From contig CP075369.1 in the NCBI GenBank assembly GCA_019454205.1, positions 1,860,001-1,924,000 on the forward strand: DNA of 64,000 nucleotides, in the 5' to 3' direction. Both the position numbers and the translations under genes were made by a program. Source of the stretch: Xanthobacteraceae bacterium (lineage in GTDB: Bacteria; Pseudomonadota; Alphaproteobacteria; Rhizobiales; Xanthobacteraceae). The first letter of the stretch is position 1. Every line of letters begins with the position of its first letter. Below, piece by piece: positions 9,197-18,087 of the stretch. The notes under the pieces were generated by a model. The model had not been told where the DNA came from. It was given only the letters and a program-made list of their open reading frames with translations, and searched no databases.

Positions 9197-9685
9197 CTAC
9201 TCGCCACACGGCATATGCAGCTCGCGTGAGATCTTGGTTTTTCCGGAAATCAGCGTGACTTCCATCTGGTAGCAATCGAGGCCCTGCATGAACATGGCGC
9301 GATAGCCGATCTTATCCGTGCCGATATAGATGTCGGAAAGATTCCATGTCCTGAGGATTTTTTTCGTCTTCAGCTCGCGGATGATGAGCTGGCCTTGGCG
9401 ACCCTGTGCGAAAACTTCCGTATCCGCGCGAAGCGCAACACGAAACAGAATCCCCTCGAACTTCCCGCCCTTTTCCTTCCCGTCCTCCTCCCAACTCGCG
9501 TGAAAATTCCAGGAGGCGAATTTCTCCAGCTTGAAGATGTCGGGACTGAACTCTCCCGTCGCGGTAATGAACACCTGCGCGGTAAAGTCGAATGCCTCGG
9601 CCTTGTCCTTGGGCTGCGCAACGGCAGGCACGGCAAGCAGCAATCCCGCCAAAGCGCCGAGAAAAAACCGCCGCATGCCGAACAT
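9197..9685 (-). CDS. Small secreted protein of unknown function
   Basis: I do not recognise the family. The 162-residue product has a clear signal peptide (MRRFFLGALAGLLLAVPAVA, cut before QPKD), so it is probably periplasmic. The mature part is rich in beta-type alternation and has two Cys near the C-terminus (GLDCYQME and MPCGE), which may form a disulphide. The start may be the first ATG or the ATG three codons later. It begins 4 nt after the MFS transporter gene, so the two are very likely co-transcribed. Confidence 0.7.
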   Translation of the reverse strand: MFGMRRFFLGALAGLLLAVPAVAQPKDKAEAFDFTAQVFITATGEFSPDIFKLEKFASWNFHASWEEDGKEKGGKFEGILFRVALRADTEVFAQGRQGQLIIRELKTKKILRTWNLSDIYIGTDKIGYRAMFMQGLDCYQMEVTLISGKTKISRELHMPCGE

Positions 9686-9689
9686 CTTG

Positions 9690-10886
9690 CTACTCCGCCG
9701 GTTGTGCCGCGTGGGCGCGCGCCTCGACGCGCGTGGCGATTACGGCAACTGCGAAAGTGGAAACCGCGAACAGCGCGGCAAATATCGCCGTCGTCAGCAG
9801 CACCAGCGTGAAACCACCCTGCCCGTGCAGCGCCGCGATCATCGCAACCGCGATGCCGCTGGTGATGAAAGCGAGGAAGAAGCGCACCGCATAGATACGG
9901 CCACGCCATGCATCGGCCGTGTAGCGCGAGATCACGATATCGCTCAGCGTCACCTGCCCGTAGATCGCGATGATCGAAAGCGTCAGCGCGCCGAGCAATG
10001 CAGGACCGCTTGCGAAGTAAGCCCAGATCACGCCGGTCGCCTGCATCGCCCCGATCACTGCGAACAGGATGTGCGGCGCGTAGCGCGACACCAGACGCCC
10101 AACGATGAGTTGCGTGACGCCGCCAAACAGCAACACGCCGGTAGCAATCGAGCCGATCACGGTCAACGGAATGGCTTCGGCAAAGCCTTCCTTCACGATC
10201 TGTGGGATCGCGATGGTGATGGTGTTGAACACGATCCCGCCCGCGAATGCGATCAGCGCGAAGAAACCGAACATCGCTGCGGCAAGCGTCCACGTGAGCG
10301 GCACTTCGGCAACGCGCGCACGCTCCGCGATCTTCTCGCGCGATTCACTGGTCATGTAGAGGTATGCAACACCGAGCAGTGCGCACACCACTGCGGGGAT
10401 CAGGAACGCCGACCGCCAGCCGAACAGCACGATCAAACCTGCGGTGATGCCGGGCGCAAACGCAACGCCGAGATTACCGAACACGCCGTTGGTCGCAATA
10501 TCGCGCCCGCGATCGGTCGCGTTGGAAAGCACCATCGGAACGCCGACCGGATGATAGATCGCGGCAAAGACACCGAGCAGCAATAGTCCTGCGCCGATCC
10601 AGAATACATTCGGCGCAAACGCGATGCCCGCCATCGCCACCGCGCAACCGAAAAAGAAAATCGCCATGATCTTGCGGCGGCTCCAGTAGTCGGCGAGCCA
10701 ACCCCACGGCAACGAGAACAGACCGAATGCAACGAAACACGCCGTCGAAAGCGCGATCAGTTCTGCGTAGCTGCGCGCAAGCTCAAGCTGCAAACCGATC
10801 ACGACGGTCGGGAAAATCAGCAGCACGTAATGGTCGATGAAGTGCGCGATGTTGATGAAACGCAGCTGGCGTTTTGCGTCATTCAT
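9690..10886 (-). CDS. MFS transporter (fosmidomycin-resistance-like)
   Basis: A 398-residue major facilitator superfamily protein with about 12 hydrophobic segments. The N-terminus (NIAHFIDHYVLLIFP) resembles Fsr-type and related drug exporters. The loop between helices 2 and 3 has the MFS motif A form GWLADYWSRRKIM near residues 62-74, and a second copy-like LIVGRLVSRY occurs in the second half. The substrate is unknown. It heads a two-gene operon with the small secreted protein downstream. Confidence 0.88.
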   Translation of the reverse strand: MNDAKRQLRFINIAHFIDHYVLLIFPTVVIGLQLELARSYAELIALSTACFVAFGLFSLPWGWLADYWSRRKIMAIFFFGCAVAMAGIAFAPNVFWIGAGLLLLGVFAAIYHPVGVPMVLSNATDRGRDIATNGVFGNLGVAFAPGITAGLIVLFGWRSAFLIPAVVCALLGVAYLYMTSESREKIAERARVAEVPLTWTLAAAMFGFFALIAFAGGIVFNTITIAIPQIVKEGFAEAIPLTVIGSIATGVLLFGGVTQLIVGRLVSRYAPHILFAVIGAMQATGVIWAYFASGPALLGALTLSIIAIYGQVTLSDIVISRYTADAWRGRIYAVRFFLAFITSGIAVAMIAALHGQGGFTLVLLTTAIFAALFAVSTFAVAVIATRVEARAHAAQPAE

Positions 10887-11124
10887 GGTCTTGCTTCTTT
10901 CTGGCGTCAGGCGCGGTGAGGTATTCGTTTGCTACCCTGCTTCTTGTGCATACGCGCCGTCTAAAAATTCAATTCAAGGGTGGCAATCAGATACCTGAAA
11001 TCAACCCGTAATTGCAGCCCACAATCGGCATTTCGTGGCCTGAGAATAGCAGCCCTGCAGAAAATCCGGAACGAGGTGGGGACGGCAGCCCTGCTTCCGG
11101 GAGGCGGCATTCGCCGTAAAAGCC

Positions 11125-11877
11125 ATGTTGCATCGCGCGAGAAAACTCGCGTGGCAATCCCGCGTTGCGGCCACGCTGGCCGCCACACTCTATTTGTCTT
11201 CGCTCGCGCAGGGCGGCGAGATCGACATCCTTCCCAAACTGAACGGCCGCGCGGATTTCTTCGGTGGGATCGACGGCGCTAAGGACACTTACTTCGCCTG
11301 GAGCGGCGTGACCTACGCGCCTGCGGGCAGGCTCGATGAAGACGGGTTTCGGGTCCGCATTGCCGGCGGCGCGGGCACCTATCGCTATCGCACCGGCAAT
11401 GTTCCCGGTGGCGTGAACGACGCGAACGTAATGTCCGGCGAACTGCTCGGCGGCTATCGCGCGACCTACGGCAAGGTCTATGTCAGCGGCTATCTCGGCT
11501 TCCACATCGAACAGCAGATGCTTGCCCTGCCCGATCCGTTCAACCCGACCGCGGGAACGGAAGCAGGCATCAAGGGCAGCATCGAAGTCTATACGCGGCT
11601 CTGGGACAGCTACGTCGTGACAGGCTTCGCTTCCGCATCCACCGTGCACCGGAAATACAACGCGCGTGCCACGCTCCTGCGAGAACTGGACGAGCGCTGG
11701 GCCTTCGGTCTGGAAGGCGGTGCACTGGGCGACGCCCGCACCTCGGAACTGCGCGCCGGCCTGACCGGGGTGCTGACATGGCAGCGCAAGATATTCGCAC
11801 TTTCCGCAGGCGTGCTGGACAACAGCGATAAAGGCACCGGCGCTTACGCCACATTGTCGGTCTATTCTCCATTTTAA
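11125..11877 (+). CDS. BcsS-like outer-membrane beta-barrel protein
   Basis: A 250-residue protein resembling the cellulose biosynthesis protein BcsS family found in Hyphomicrobiales; this call rests on recalled pattern (FFGGIDGAKDTYFAWSGVTYAP, GELLGGYRATYGKVYVSGYLG) rather than a search. An N-terminal hydrophobic stretch (residues 14-28) is consistent with a signal peptide. The rest alternates polar and hydrophobic residues and ends in a C-terminal Phe (ATLSVYSPF), as in outer-membrane barrels. No bcsA or bcsB is nearby. The ribosome binding site is weak, so the exact start is uncertain. Confidence 0.6.
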   Translation: MLHRARKLAWQSRVAATLAATLYLSSLAQGGEIDILPKLNGRADFFGGIDGAKDTYFAWSGVTYAPAGRLDEDGFRVRIAGGAGTYRYRTGNVPGGVNDANVMSGELLGGYRATYGKVYVSGYLGFHIEQQMLALPDPFNPTAGTEAGIKGSIEVYTRLWDSYVVTGFASASTVHRKYNARATLLRELDERWAFGLEGGALGDARTSELRAGLTGVLTWQRKIFALSAGVLDNSDKGTGAYATLSVYSPF

Positions 11878-11966
11878 CCGCGACCCACGCGAAAATCCGA
11901 AAAAGCTTCCAGCAATACCGGCACGCGACTAGATTTCACGCGAGTCTTTTCCGTTATTGTCGAGCC

Positions 11967-13340
11967 ATGAGCGCACTCAGTTCAGCCGCCTCCCCTTTGC
12001 TCGGTCCCCTGTTCGCAAGCGCGAAGATGCGCGCTGCGCTCGACGATGCGCGGCTGCTGCAACGAATGCTCGATGTGGAAGCCGCGCTTGCCCATGCCGA
12101 AGCAACGGCAAAGGTCATTCCGCAATCCGCCGCTTCCCCGATCGCAGTGGCATGCAACGCCCGGCACTTCGATCTCGCGTCGTTGGGCGAAGCCGCCGGA
12201 CGCGCGGGCAATGTCGCGATCCCGCTGGTGAAGGCGCTTACCGCCGAAGTGACGAAGAAAAATTCATCCGCCGCGCGCTTCGTACACTGGGGCGCAACGA
12301 GTCAGGACATCATCGATACCGCGAGCGTTCTCGCACTGCGCGACGCGCGGAAATTGCTGGACGCCGACCTGACCAAAGCCGTGCGCGGTTTCGTTGCGCT
12401 CGCGAAGAAACATCGCAACACACCGATGGCGGGACGCACATGGCTGCAGCAGGCCCTGCCCACCACCTTCGGCGCGAAGGCGGGCGGCTATGCAGCTTCG
12501 CTGGCGCGAGTGCGTACCTCGCTGCTCGACGCAATTGACCGCGCGCTGGTGCTTCAGTTTGGCGGCGCGGCGGGTACGCTGGCTTCGCTGAAAGGCAAAG
12601 GTCCGGCCGTCGCGAAAGCACTCGGCAAGCGGCTCGACCTCAAGGTGCCCGAAGCGCCGTGGCATGCGCACAATGACCGGCTTGCCGCCGTCGCCGCGGC
12701 GCTCGGCATCGCAATCGGTACATGCGGAAAAATCGCTGGCGATGTCGCGCTGCTCATGCAGACCGAAGTCGGCGAAGTGTTCGAGCCGGCGGCAAGCGGG
12801 CGCGGCGGATCTTCCACCATGCCGCAGAAGCGCAACCCTGCCCTTTCGGCACAGGTTCTCGCCGCCGCACAACTCGCGCCGGGTTTCGTGTCCGCGATTC
12901 TGGCCGGATTGGTACAGGAACACGAACGCAGCACTGGCGGCTGGCAGGCAAGCTGGCTCGCGCTGCCGCAGCTTCTCCTGCTCGCCTCCGGCGCGTTCGA
13001 ACGCATCGCGGAAATCGCAACTGGCCTTGAAGTGGATAAGGCGCGCATGGCCGCGAACCTCGAACTCACGAAGGGACAGGTTCTCGCCGAAGCCGTGCAG
13101 ATGGCGCTCGGCGAAAAGATGGGACGCGCACAGGCGCATGAGATGCTTAGCGCGGCCGCCAAACTTACTGCAAAGAACGGCAAGCCCCTGAAAGACGAGT
13201 TGCTTTCCATTCCGGAAGTCGCCAACGCACTTCCCCGCAAGCAACTCGATGCGCTGTTCGTGGCGGGCAATTATCTCGGCGAGGCCGCGCGCTTCGCCGA
13301 AGCCTCCGCAAGCGCGGCGCTCAAATCGCTCAAGAAATAA
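11967..13340 (+). CDS. pcaB: 3-carboxy-cis,cis-muconate cycloisomerase
   Basis: A 457-residue enzyme of the fumarase/aspartase superfamily that lactonises 3-carboxy-cis,cis-muconate in the protocatechuate branch of the 3-oxoadipate pathway. The superfamily signature GSSTMPQKRNP lies near residue 280 and the region VHWGATSQDIIDT near residue 110. The length and the C-terminal domain (LTAKNGKPLKDELL) fit PcaB rather than adenylosuccinate lyase. It is followed after 14 nt by pcaD and then pcaC, which strongly supports the assignment. Confidence 0.93.
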   Translation: MSALSSAASPLLGPLFASAKMRAALDDARLLQRMLDVEAALAHAEATAKVIPQSAASPIAVACNARHFDLASLGEAAGRAGNVAIPLVKALTAEVTKKNSSAARFVHWGATSQDIIDTASVLALRDARKLLDADLTKAVRGFVALAKKHRNTPMAGRTWLQQALPTTFGAKAGGYAASLARVRTSLLDAIDRALVLQFGGAAGTLASLKGKGPAVAKALGKRLDLKVPEAPWHAHNDRLAAVAAALGIAIGTCGKIAGDVALLMQTEVGEVFEPAASGRGGSSTMPQKRNPALSAQVLAAAQLAPGFVSAILAGLVQEHERSTGGWQASWLALPQLLLLASGAFERIAEIATGLEVDKARMAANLELTKGQVLAEAVQMALGEKMGRAQAHEMLSAAAKLTAKNGKPLKDELLSIPEVANALPRKQLDALFVAGNYLGEAARFAEASASAALKSLKK

Positions 13341-13354
13341 AGTCAGGGAAGAAC

Positions 13355-14137
13355 ATGCCTGCAATGCAAGCCAACGGCATTTCCATCAACTACCGCTTCG
13401 ACGGCGCGGCGGAAGGCGCGCCCGTCCTCATGTTCTCGAATTCGCTCGGCACCGATCTGCACATGTGGGACGGCCAGATCGAACCGCTCTCGAAACATTT
13501 CCGCATCCTGCGCGCCGACACGCGCGGCCACGGCAAAAGCGAAGCGCCAAATTATCCCTACACCTGCGACATGCTCGGCAACGACGCACTGGCGCTGCTC
13601 AATGCGCTCAAGATCGACAAGGTATATTTCTGCGGCCTCTCGATGGGCGGCATGATCGGCATGTGGCTCGGCCGCAACGCGCCAGACCGCCTGCACAAGC
13701 TCGTGCTTTGCAACACGGCAGCGAAGTTCGGCCTGCCCGACATCTGGAACCAGCGCATTGCCACCGTGCGCGGCAGCGGTATGAAGGCGATCACGCAAAC
13801 CGTGCTGGAGCGCTGGTTCACCAAAACTTTCCGCGAAACATCGCCGGACAAGATCAAGCCCGTCGAATCCATGCTTCATGCCACGCCCGCGCAGGGCTAT
13901 GCAGGCAACAGCGCAGCTATCCGCGACGTCGATCAGCGCTGGCCCATCGCGAACATCGCAACGCCGACGCTGGTGATCGGCGGCAGGCACGATCCCGCCA
14001 CCCCCTTTGAAGCCGCGCAACTGATCGCCGGACGCATCCCCGGCGCAAAACTTGTTGCGCTCGACGCCGCGCATCTATCCAACATCGAGCAGCCGGAAGC
14101 CTTCAACGCGGCGCTGGGCGATTTCCTGAAAGGGTAG
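13355..14137 (+). CDS. pcaD: 3-oxoadipate enol-lactonase
   Basis: A 260-residue alpha/beta hydrolase that opens 3-oxoadipate enol-lactone to 3-oxoadipate. The nucleophile elbow GLSMGG places the catalytic Ser at residue 96; Asp213 (GRHDPATP) and His240 (DAAHLSNIEQP) complete the triad. The oxyanion region (SNSLGTDLHMWD) is typical of PcaD. It lies 14 nt after pcaB and 5 nt before pcaC, so the three form one transcription unit. Confidence 0.95.
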   Translation: MPAMQANGISINYRFDGAAEGAPVLMFSNSLGTDLHMWDGQIEPLSKHFRILRADTRGHGKSEAPNYPYTCDMLGNDALALLNALKIDKVYFCGLSMGGMIGMWLGRNAPDRLHKLVLCNTAAKFGLPDIWNQRIATVRGSGMKAITQTVLERWFTKTFRETSPDKIKPVESMLHATPAQGYAGNSAAIRDVDQRWPIANIATPTLVIGGRHDPATPFEAAQLIAGRIPGAKLVALDAAHLSNIEQPEAFNAALGDFLKG

Positions 14138-14142
14138 AAACC

Positions 14143-14532
14143 ATGGACGAGCGCGAACGTCACGAAAAAGGAATGGCGAAGCGCCGCAAGGTGCTCGGCA
14201 ACGCATGGGTCGATCGCTCGATTGCGAAGAAGAACGACTTCAATGCCGAATTTCAGGATCTCATCACCCGTTATGCGTGGGGCGAAATCTGGACCCGTCC
14301 GCATTTCGACGAACGTACCCGCCGCCTGATCGTGATTGGCTCGATGGTCGCGCTCGGCCGCTGGGAGGAATTCCGCCTGCATGTCCGTGCCGCCATGGTG
14401 GAAGGCGGCTTCAGCAAGGAAGACATCAAGGAACTACTTCTCCAGCAGGCGATTTACTGCGGTGTGCCGGCCGCCAATACGGCGTTCCATGAGGCTTCGG
14501 AAGTATTCGCCGAGATCGGCAAGGCCGGCTGA
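14143..14532 (+). CDS. pcaC: 4-carboxymuconolactone decarboxylase
   Basis: A 129-residue carboxymuconolactone decarboxylase of the AhpD-like superfamily, here as a separate protein and not fused to PcaD as in some bacteria. It removes CO2 from 4-carboxymuconolactone to give the enol-lactone that PcaD hydrolyses. Recognisable segments are the N-terminal RHEKGMAKRRKVLG, the central YAWGEIWTRP and RTRRLIVIGSMVALGRWEEF, and the C-terminal QQAIYCGVPAANTAF. The ring-cleaving dioxygenase genes pcaG/pcaH are not in the window. Confidence 0.95.
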   Translation: MDERERHEKGMAKRRKVLGNAWVDRSIAKKNDFNAEFQDLITRYAWGEIWTRPHFDERTRRLIVIGSMVALGRWEEFRLHVRAAMVEGGFSKEDIKELLLQQAIYCGVPAANTAFHEASEVFAEIGKAG

Positions 14533-14633
14533 CGCGCTTATCGTCGCGAAACCGTGAACGAAGGAGCGCTTCCCGCCGCTGCGCGGAACTGACAGGCTCG
14601 ACGCATCCGCAGCCGCCGCAACGGAGTTCGCTC

Positions 14634-15711
14634 ATGGCCGTCGATATTCGCAAGGGCATGCCTTCCACGCATCTCGAACGGGCCGAGTTCGAGAAACGCT
14701 TCCGTGAGCAATTCTTCGACCCGGCGTTCGCGAAGGTCGAAGCCGAGATTGCGAAGATCGCCGAAATTGCATGGCAATCATACGACGGTTACAACAAGAA
14801 CCCGCGCAAGCAACGCGCAGGCGAAGGCTTCGCCGATCCTGATTTCGAATTGCCGGTCGAATGGCTCGCGGCGCGCGCCGCAATCGAGGCGGCGGCGAAG
14901 CGCCATGCCGATCCGAAATCACCCTCGCGCATTCTCATCGTGAACGGCTCCACCCGCAGCGACCAGACTTGCCCCGGCGAAATGTCGAAGACCTGGCGCC
15001 TCGTCCAGATGTGCCGCGCACTGGTCGAGGAACAGCAAGGCTTCGAAGCCGAAGTGCTTGATTTGAGCCTGCTCGCCTCCGAGGCGCAGAAAGCGATCTA
15101 TCCCTGCAAGGCGTGCCTCTCGACCGCGCAGCCGCTCTGCCACTGGCCCTGCACCTGCTATCCGAACTTCGCGCTCGGACAGGTCAACGACTGGATGGCG
15201 GAAATTTATCCGAAGTGGGTCGCAGCCCACGGCGTGATGATCGTGACGCCCGTCAACTGGTATCAGGCACCAAGTTCGCTGAAGCTGATGATCGACCGGC
15301 TCGTCTGCGCGGACGGCGGCAATCCCGATCCCACGACGACAAGGATGAAAAGCGTCGCGCCCGCGAAAGAACTGGAACTGAAAGGCTGGCCCTATCCGCG
15401 CCATCTCGCGGGCCGCGCATTTTTCGGTCGCTGTGCATGGCGACGCGGCCGGCGTCGAGAACCTGCGCCGCATCCTGTGCGACTGGTTGCAGGATATCGG
15501 CATGATCGGTTGCGGGCACAAATCGCAATTCGGCGCGTATATCGGCTATCTCGAACCTTATGCAACGAGCCACAAGGATCTCGACGAAGATACGGATTTT
15601 CAGGAGGACGTGAAAAACTCGGCGCGTGCGCTGATCGAGGGCGTCAGATTGCTGCGCAGGGGCGAACTGAAACAGCCCGATGCTTTCCTGACGGAGTCCC
15701 GTCCGAAATGA
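14634..15711 (+). pseudogene. Flavodoxin-fold NAD(P)H reductase gene with a frameshift
   Basis: Residues 1-262 read as an NADPH-dependent FMN reductase/flavodoxin-like protein: ILIVNGSTRSDQTCPGEMSK is a flavin-phosphate loop, and VMIVTPVNWYQAPSSLKLMIDRL is the matching downstream segment. At a run of five T (15420-15424) the frame is lost. Dropping one T restores AFSVAVHGD and leads straight into the conserved tail (NLRRILCDWLQDIGMIGC...), ending at a TGA at 15711, about 358 residues in total. Read literally, the product has an aberrant Arg-rich tail to 15785 that invades the convergent AraC gene. It could be a recent pseudogene, a sequencing error in the homopolymer, or a slippage site. GGAG precedes the ATG at a good distance. 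Confidence 0.82.
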
Positions 15712-16617
15712 TCAGTGCGTGTTGGCGCGCATCCGCAGCGAGGACTCGCGAAACGCCTGCGGCGTCGTTCCGGTCTGTTTCTTGAAGAAGCGGGCGAAGT
15801 GCGAAGGATCGGCGAACGCGAGGTCGTAGGCGACCTCGCCGATGGAAAGATCCGTGAAAACGAGTTGGCGCTTTGCCTCCGTCAACAACCGTTGCCGCAG
15901 CAGGTGTCCCGCGGTCACGCCGGTCGCGCGCTTCACATGATCGTTCAGCCGGTCGGCGGTCATCGCAAGTTTGCTGGCATAGAATCCGATTTGCCGCTGC
16001 GAGCGGAAATTTTCCTCGATCAGGCGCCGCAATTCCTCGACCGTCGCATCGGCAGGTGCGAGCGTAATGGTGCCGGAACGCGCCTGGCTCGCGTAGAGCC
16101 GCGCCACCTCGACACCAAGCAACGCCAGCAGCGCGCGGCTGGCGAGTTCGAAACCTTCGCGGCCGAGCGATTGCTCCTCGATGAGATCGCGGCAAATTGC
16201 GGCGAAGCGCGCCGTCTCAGGTTTCGCGACCGGTAACAATGGCTGCGCAGCAATATGCTTGAGACGAGCCAGCGCCACCCCCGCCTGTTCGCCAAGTGCG
16301 CTGGTAACATCTTCTGTAAAATTGATTACGAAGCCATCGGTTACACGTGGCTTGAATCGGAAACCGTGCGCCACTGTCGGTGCCAGCAAAATGATCGAAG
16401 GCGCCTCGAACGAAATCGAGTCAGCCTCGAGATCGAGAATGCCGCCGCCCTGCTCGATCAGCATAAGTTGGAACAGGTTGCGGTGCCGGTGCGGCGTAAT
16501 CGTCCAGTCGTTCACCGACGAGCGCGAGGAAATGCTTTCGATATGAACGAAGTCGAACGCCTGATCGTCCGGCGGATCACCGTAAAGATGAAAGAGAGGC
16601 AGGCCGGCGCGCTTCAT
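15712..16617 (-). CDS. AraC-family transcriptional regulator (PobR-like)
   Basis: A 301-residue AraC/XylS-type activator. The N-terminal half is a cupin-like ligand domain (ITPHRHRNLFQLMLIEQGGG, residues 40-60). The C-terminal 100 residues hold the double helix-turn-helix, with the hallmark IGEVAYDLAFADPSHFARFFKKQTGTTPQAFR. The domain order and opening resemble AraC-type regulators of 4-hydroxybenzoate hydroxylase (PobR), and the pca genes lie nearby. No pobA is present in the window, so the target is inferred only. Its stop codon directly abuts the end of the frameshifted reductase gene on the other strand. Confidence 0.82.
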   Translation of the reverse strand: MKRAGLPLFHLYGDPPDDQAFDFVHIESISSRSSVNDWTITPHRHRNLFQLMLIEQGGGILDLEADSISFEAPSIILLAPTVAHGFRFKPRVTDGFVINFTEDVTSALGEQAGVALARLKHIAAQPLLPVAKPETARFAAICRDLIEEQSLGREGFELASRALLALLGVEVARLYASQARSGTITLAPADATVEELRRLIEENFRSQRQIGFYASKLAMTADRLNDHVKRATGVTAGHLLRQRLLTEAKRQLVFTDLSIGEVAYDLAFADPSHFARFFKKQTGTTPQAFRESSLRMRANTH

Positions 16618-16683
16618 GGGCCGGAAAATAGGGCAACCGGGACAAAAAAGAAAAGTGAGGATTCGCCTTTTGGTTGACGGGGA

Positions 16684-16707
16684 AAGTCCCGCCAGATGGC
16701 GGGACTT
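16684..16707. terminator. Hairpin after the Gln-rich small gene
   Basis: A perfect 11-bp inverted repeat AAGTCCCGCCA/TGGCGGGACTT with a 2-nt centre. It lies 14 nt after the stop codon of the 54-residue gene on the minus strand, where it is followed by TCCCCGTC, a poor T-tract. Probably a terminator or mRNA-stabilising hairpin. Confidence 0.55.
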
Positions 16708-16721
16708 CCTCGTACAGGGAA

Positions 16722-16886
16722 TTAGCGGTTCTGCTGGCCGCCCGGGTTCTGGCCGCCCTGCTGGCGCTGACCCTGCTGGTTCTGCTGGTTCTGCTGTCCC
16801 TGGTTCTGGGACTGCTGACCCTGCTGATTCTGGCCGCCCTGTTGCTGGTTCTGCTGACGGCTCTTGTCGTTCTGCTGATTGGCCAT
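16722..16886 (-). CDS. 54-residue Gln/Asn/Gly-rich protein
   Basis: I do not recognise a family. The 54-residue product is of very low complexity: 26 Gln, 9 Asn and 9 Gly, with only the ends varied (MANQQNDKSR at the start). There is no signal peptide or membrane segment. The start is well supported: AAGGAG lies upstream of the ATG on the minus strand, and a hairpin follows the stop, so this looks like a genuine small gene. It stands between the AraC gene and the liv operon. Such composition is prion-like or disordered. A longer in-frame reading (to 17273) runs into the liv operon and lacks support. Confidence 0.68.
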   Translation of the reverse strand: MANQQNDKSRQQNQQQGGQNQQGQQSQNQGQQNQQNQQGQRQQGGQNPGGQQNR

Positions 16887-17135
16887 GGCTGGATTACTCC
16901 TTGAAGTTGCTCCCCAGCGAAGGTCAACGTCCCGTTTCGCACTTCGTTCCATGCAACGGTTCTGCGCATGTTCCGCTGCGCACGCTTCTTGCATTGCGAT
17001 CAAGTAGCACGGTGAAAACCGTGTTGTTGCGAATTGTCGGGTTCCGGCCAGCGCGCTAGCCTGCGAGCTGCGCCGGGAAGCGCCAAGAACGAACACAAGA
17101 ACGGACAAGGGAAGCGCTAAAGCAGCGCAACGGGG

Positions 17136-18071
<936 letters not shown>

Positions 18072-18087
18072 TCCGGAAATTTTGCCC

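Noticed and set aside
16577..16969. 130-codon minus-strand frame overlapping the Gln-rich gene
   Set aside because: It reads the same CAG/AAT-rich DNA in another frame as Ser/Arg/Thr repeats; the 54-residue frame has the better start and stop context.
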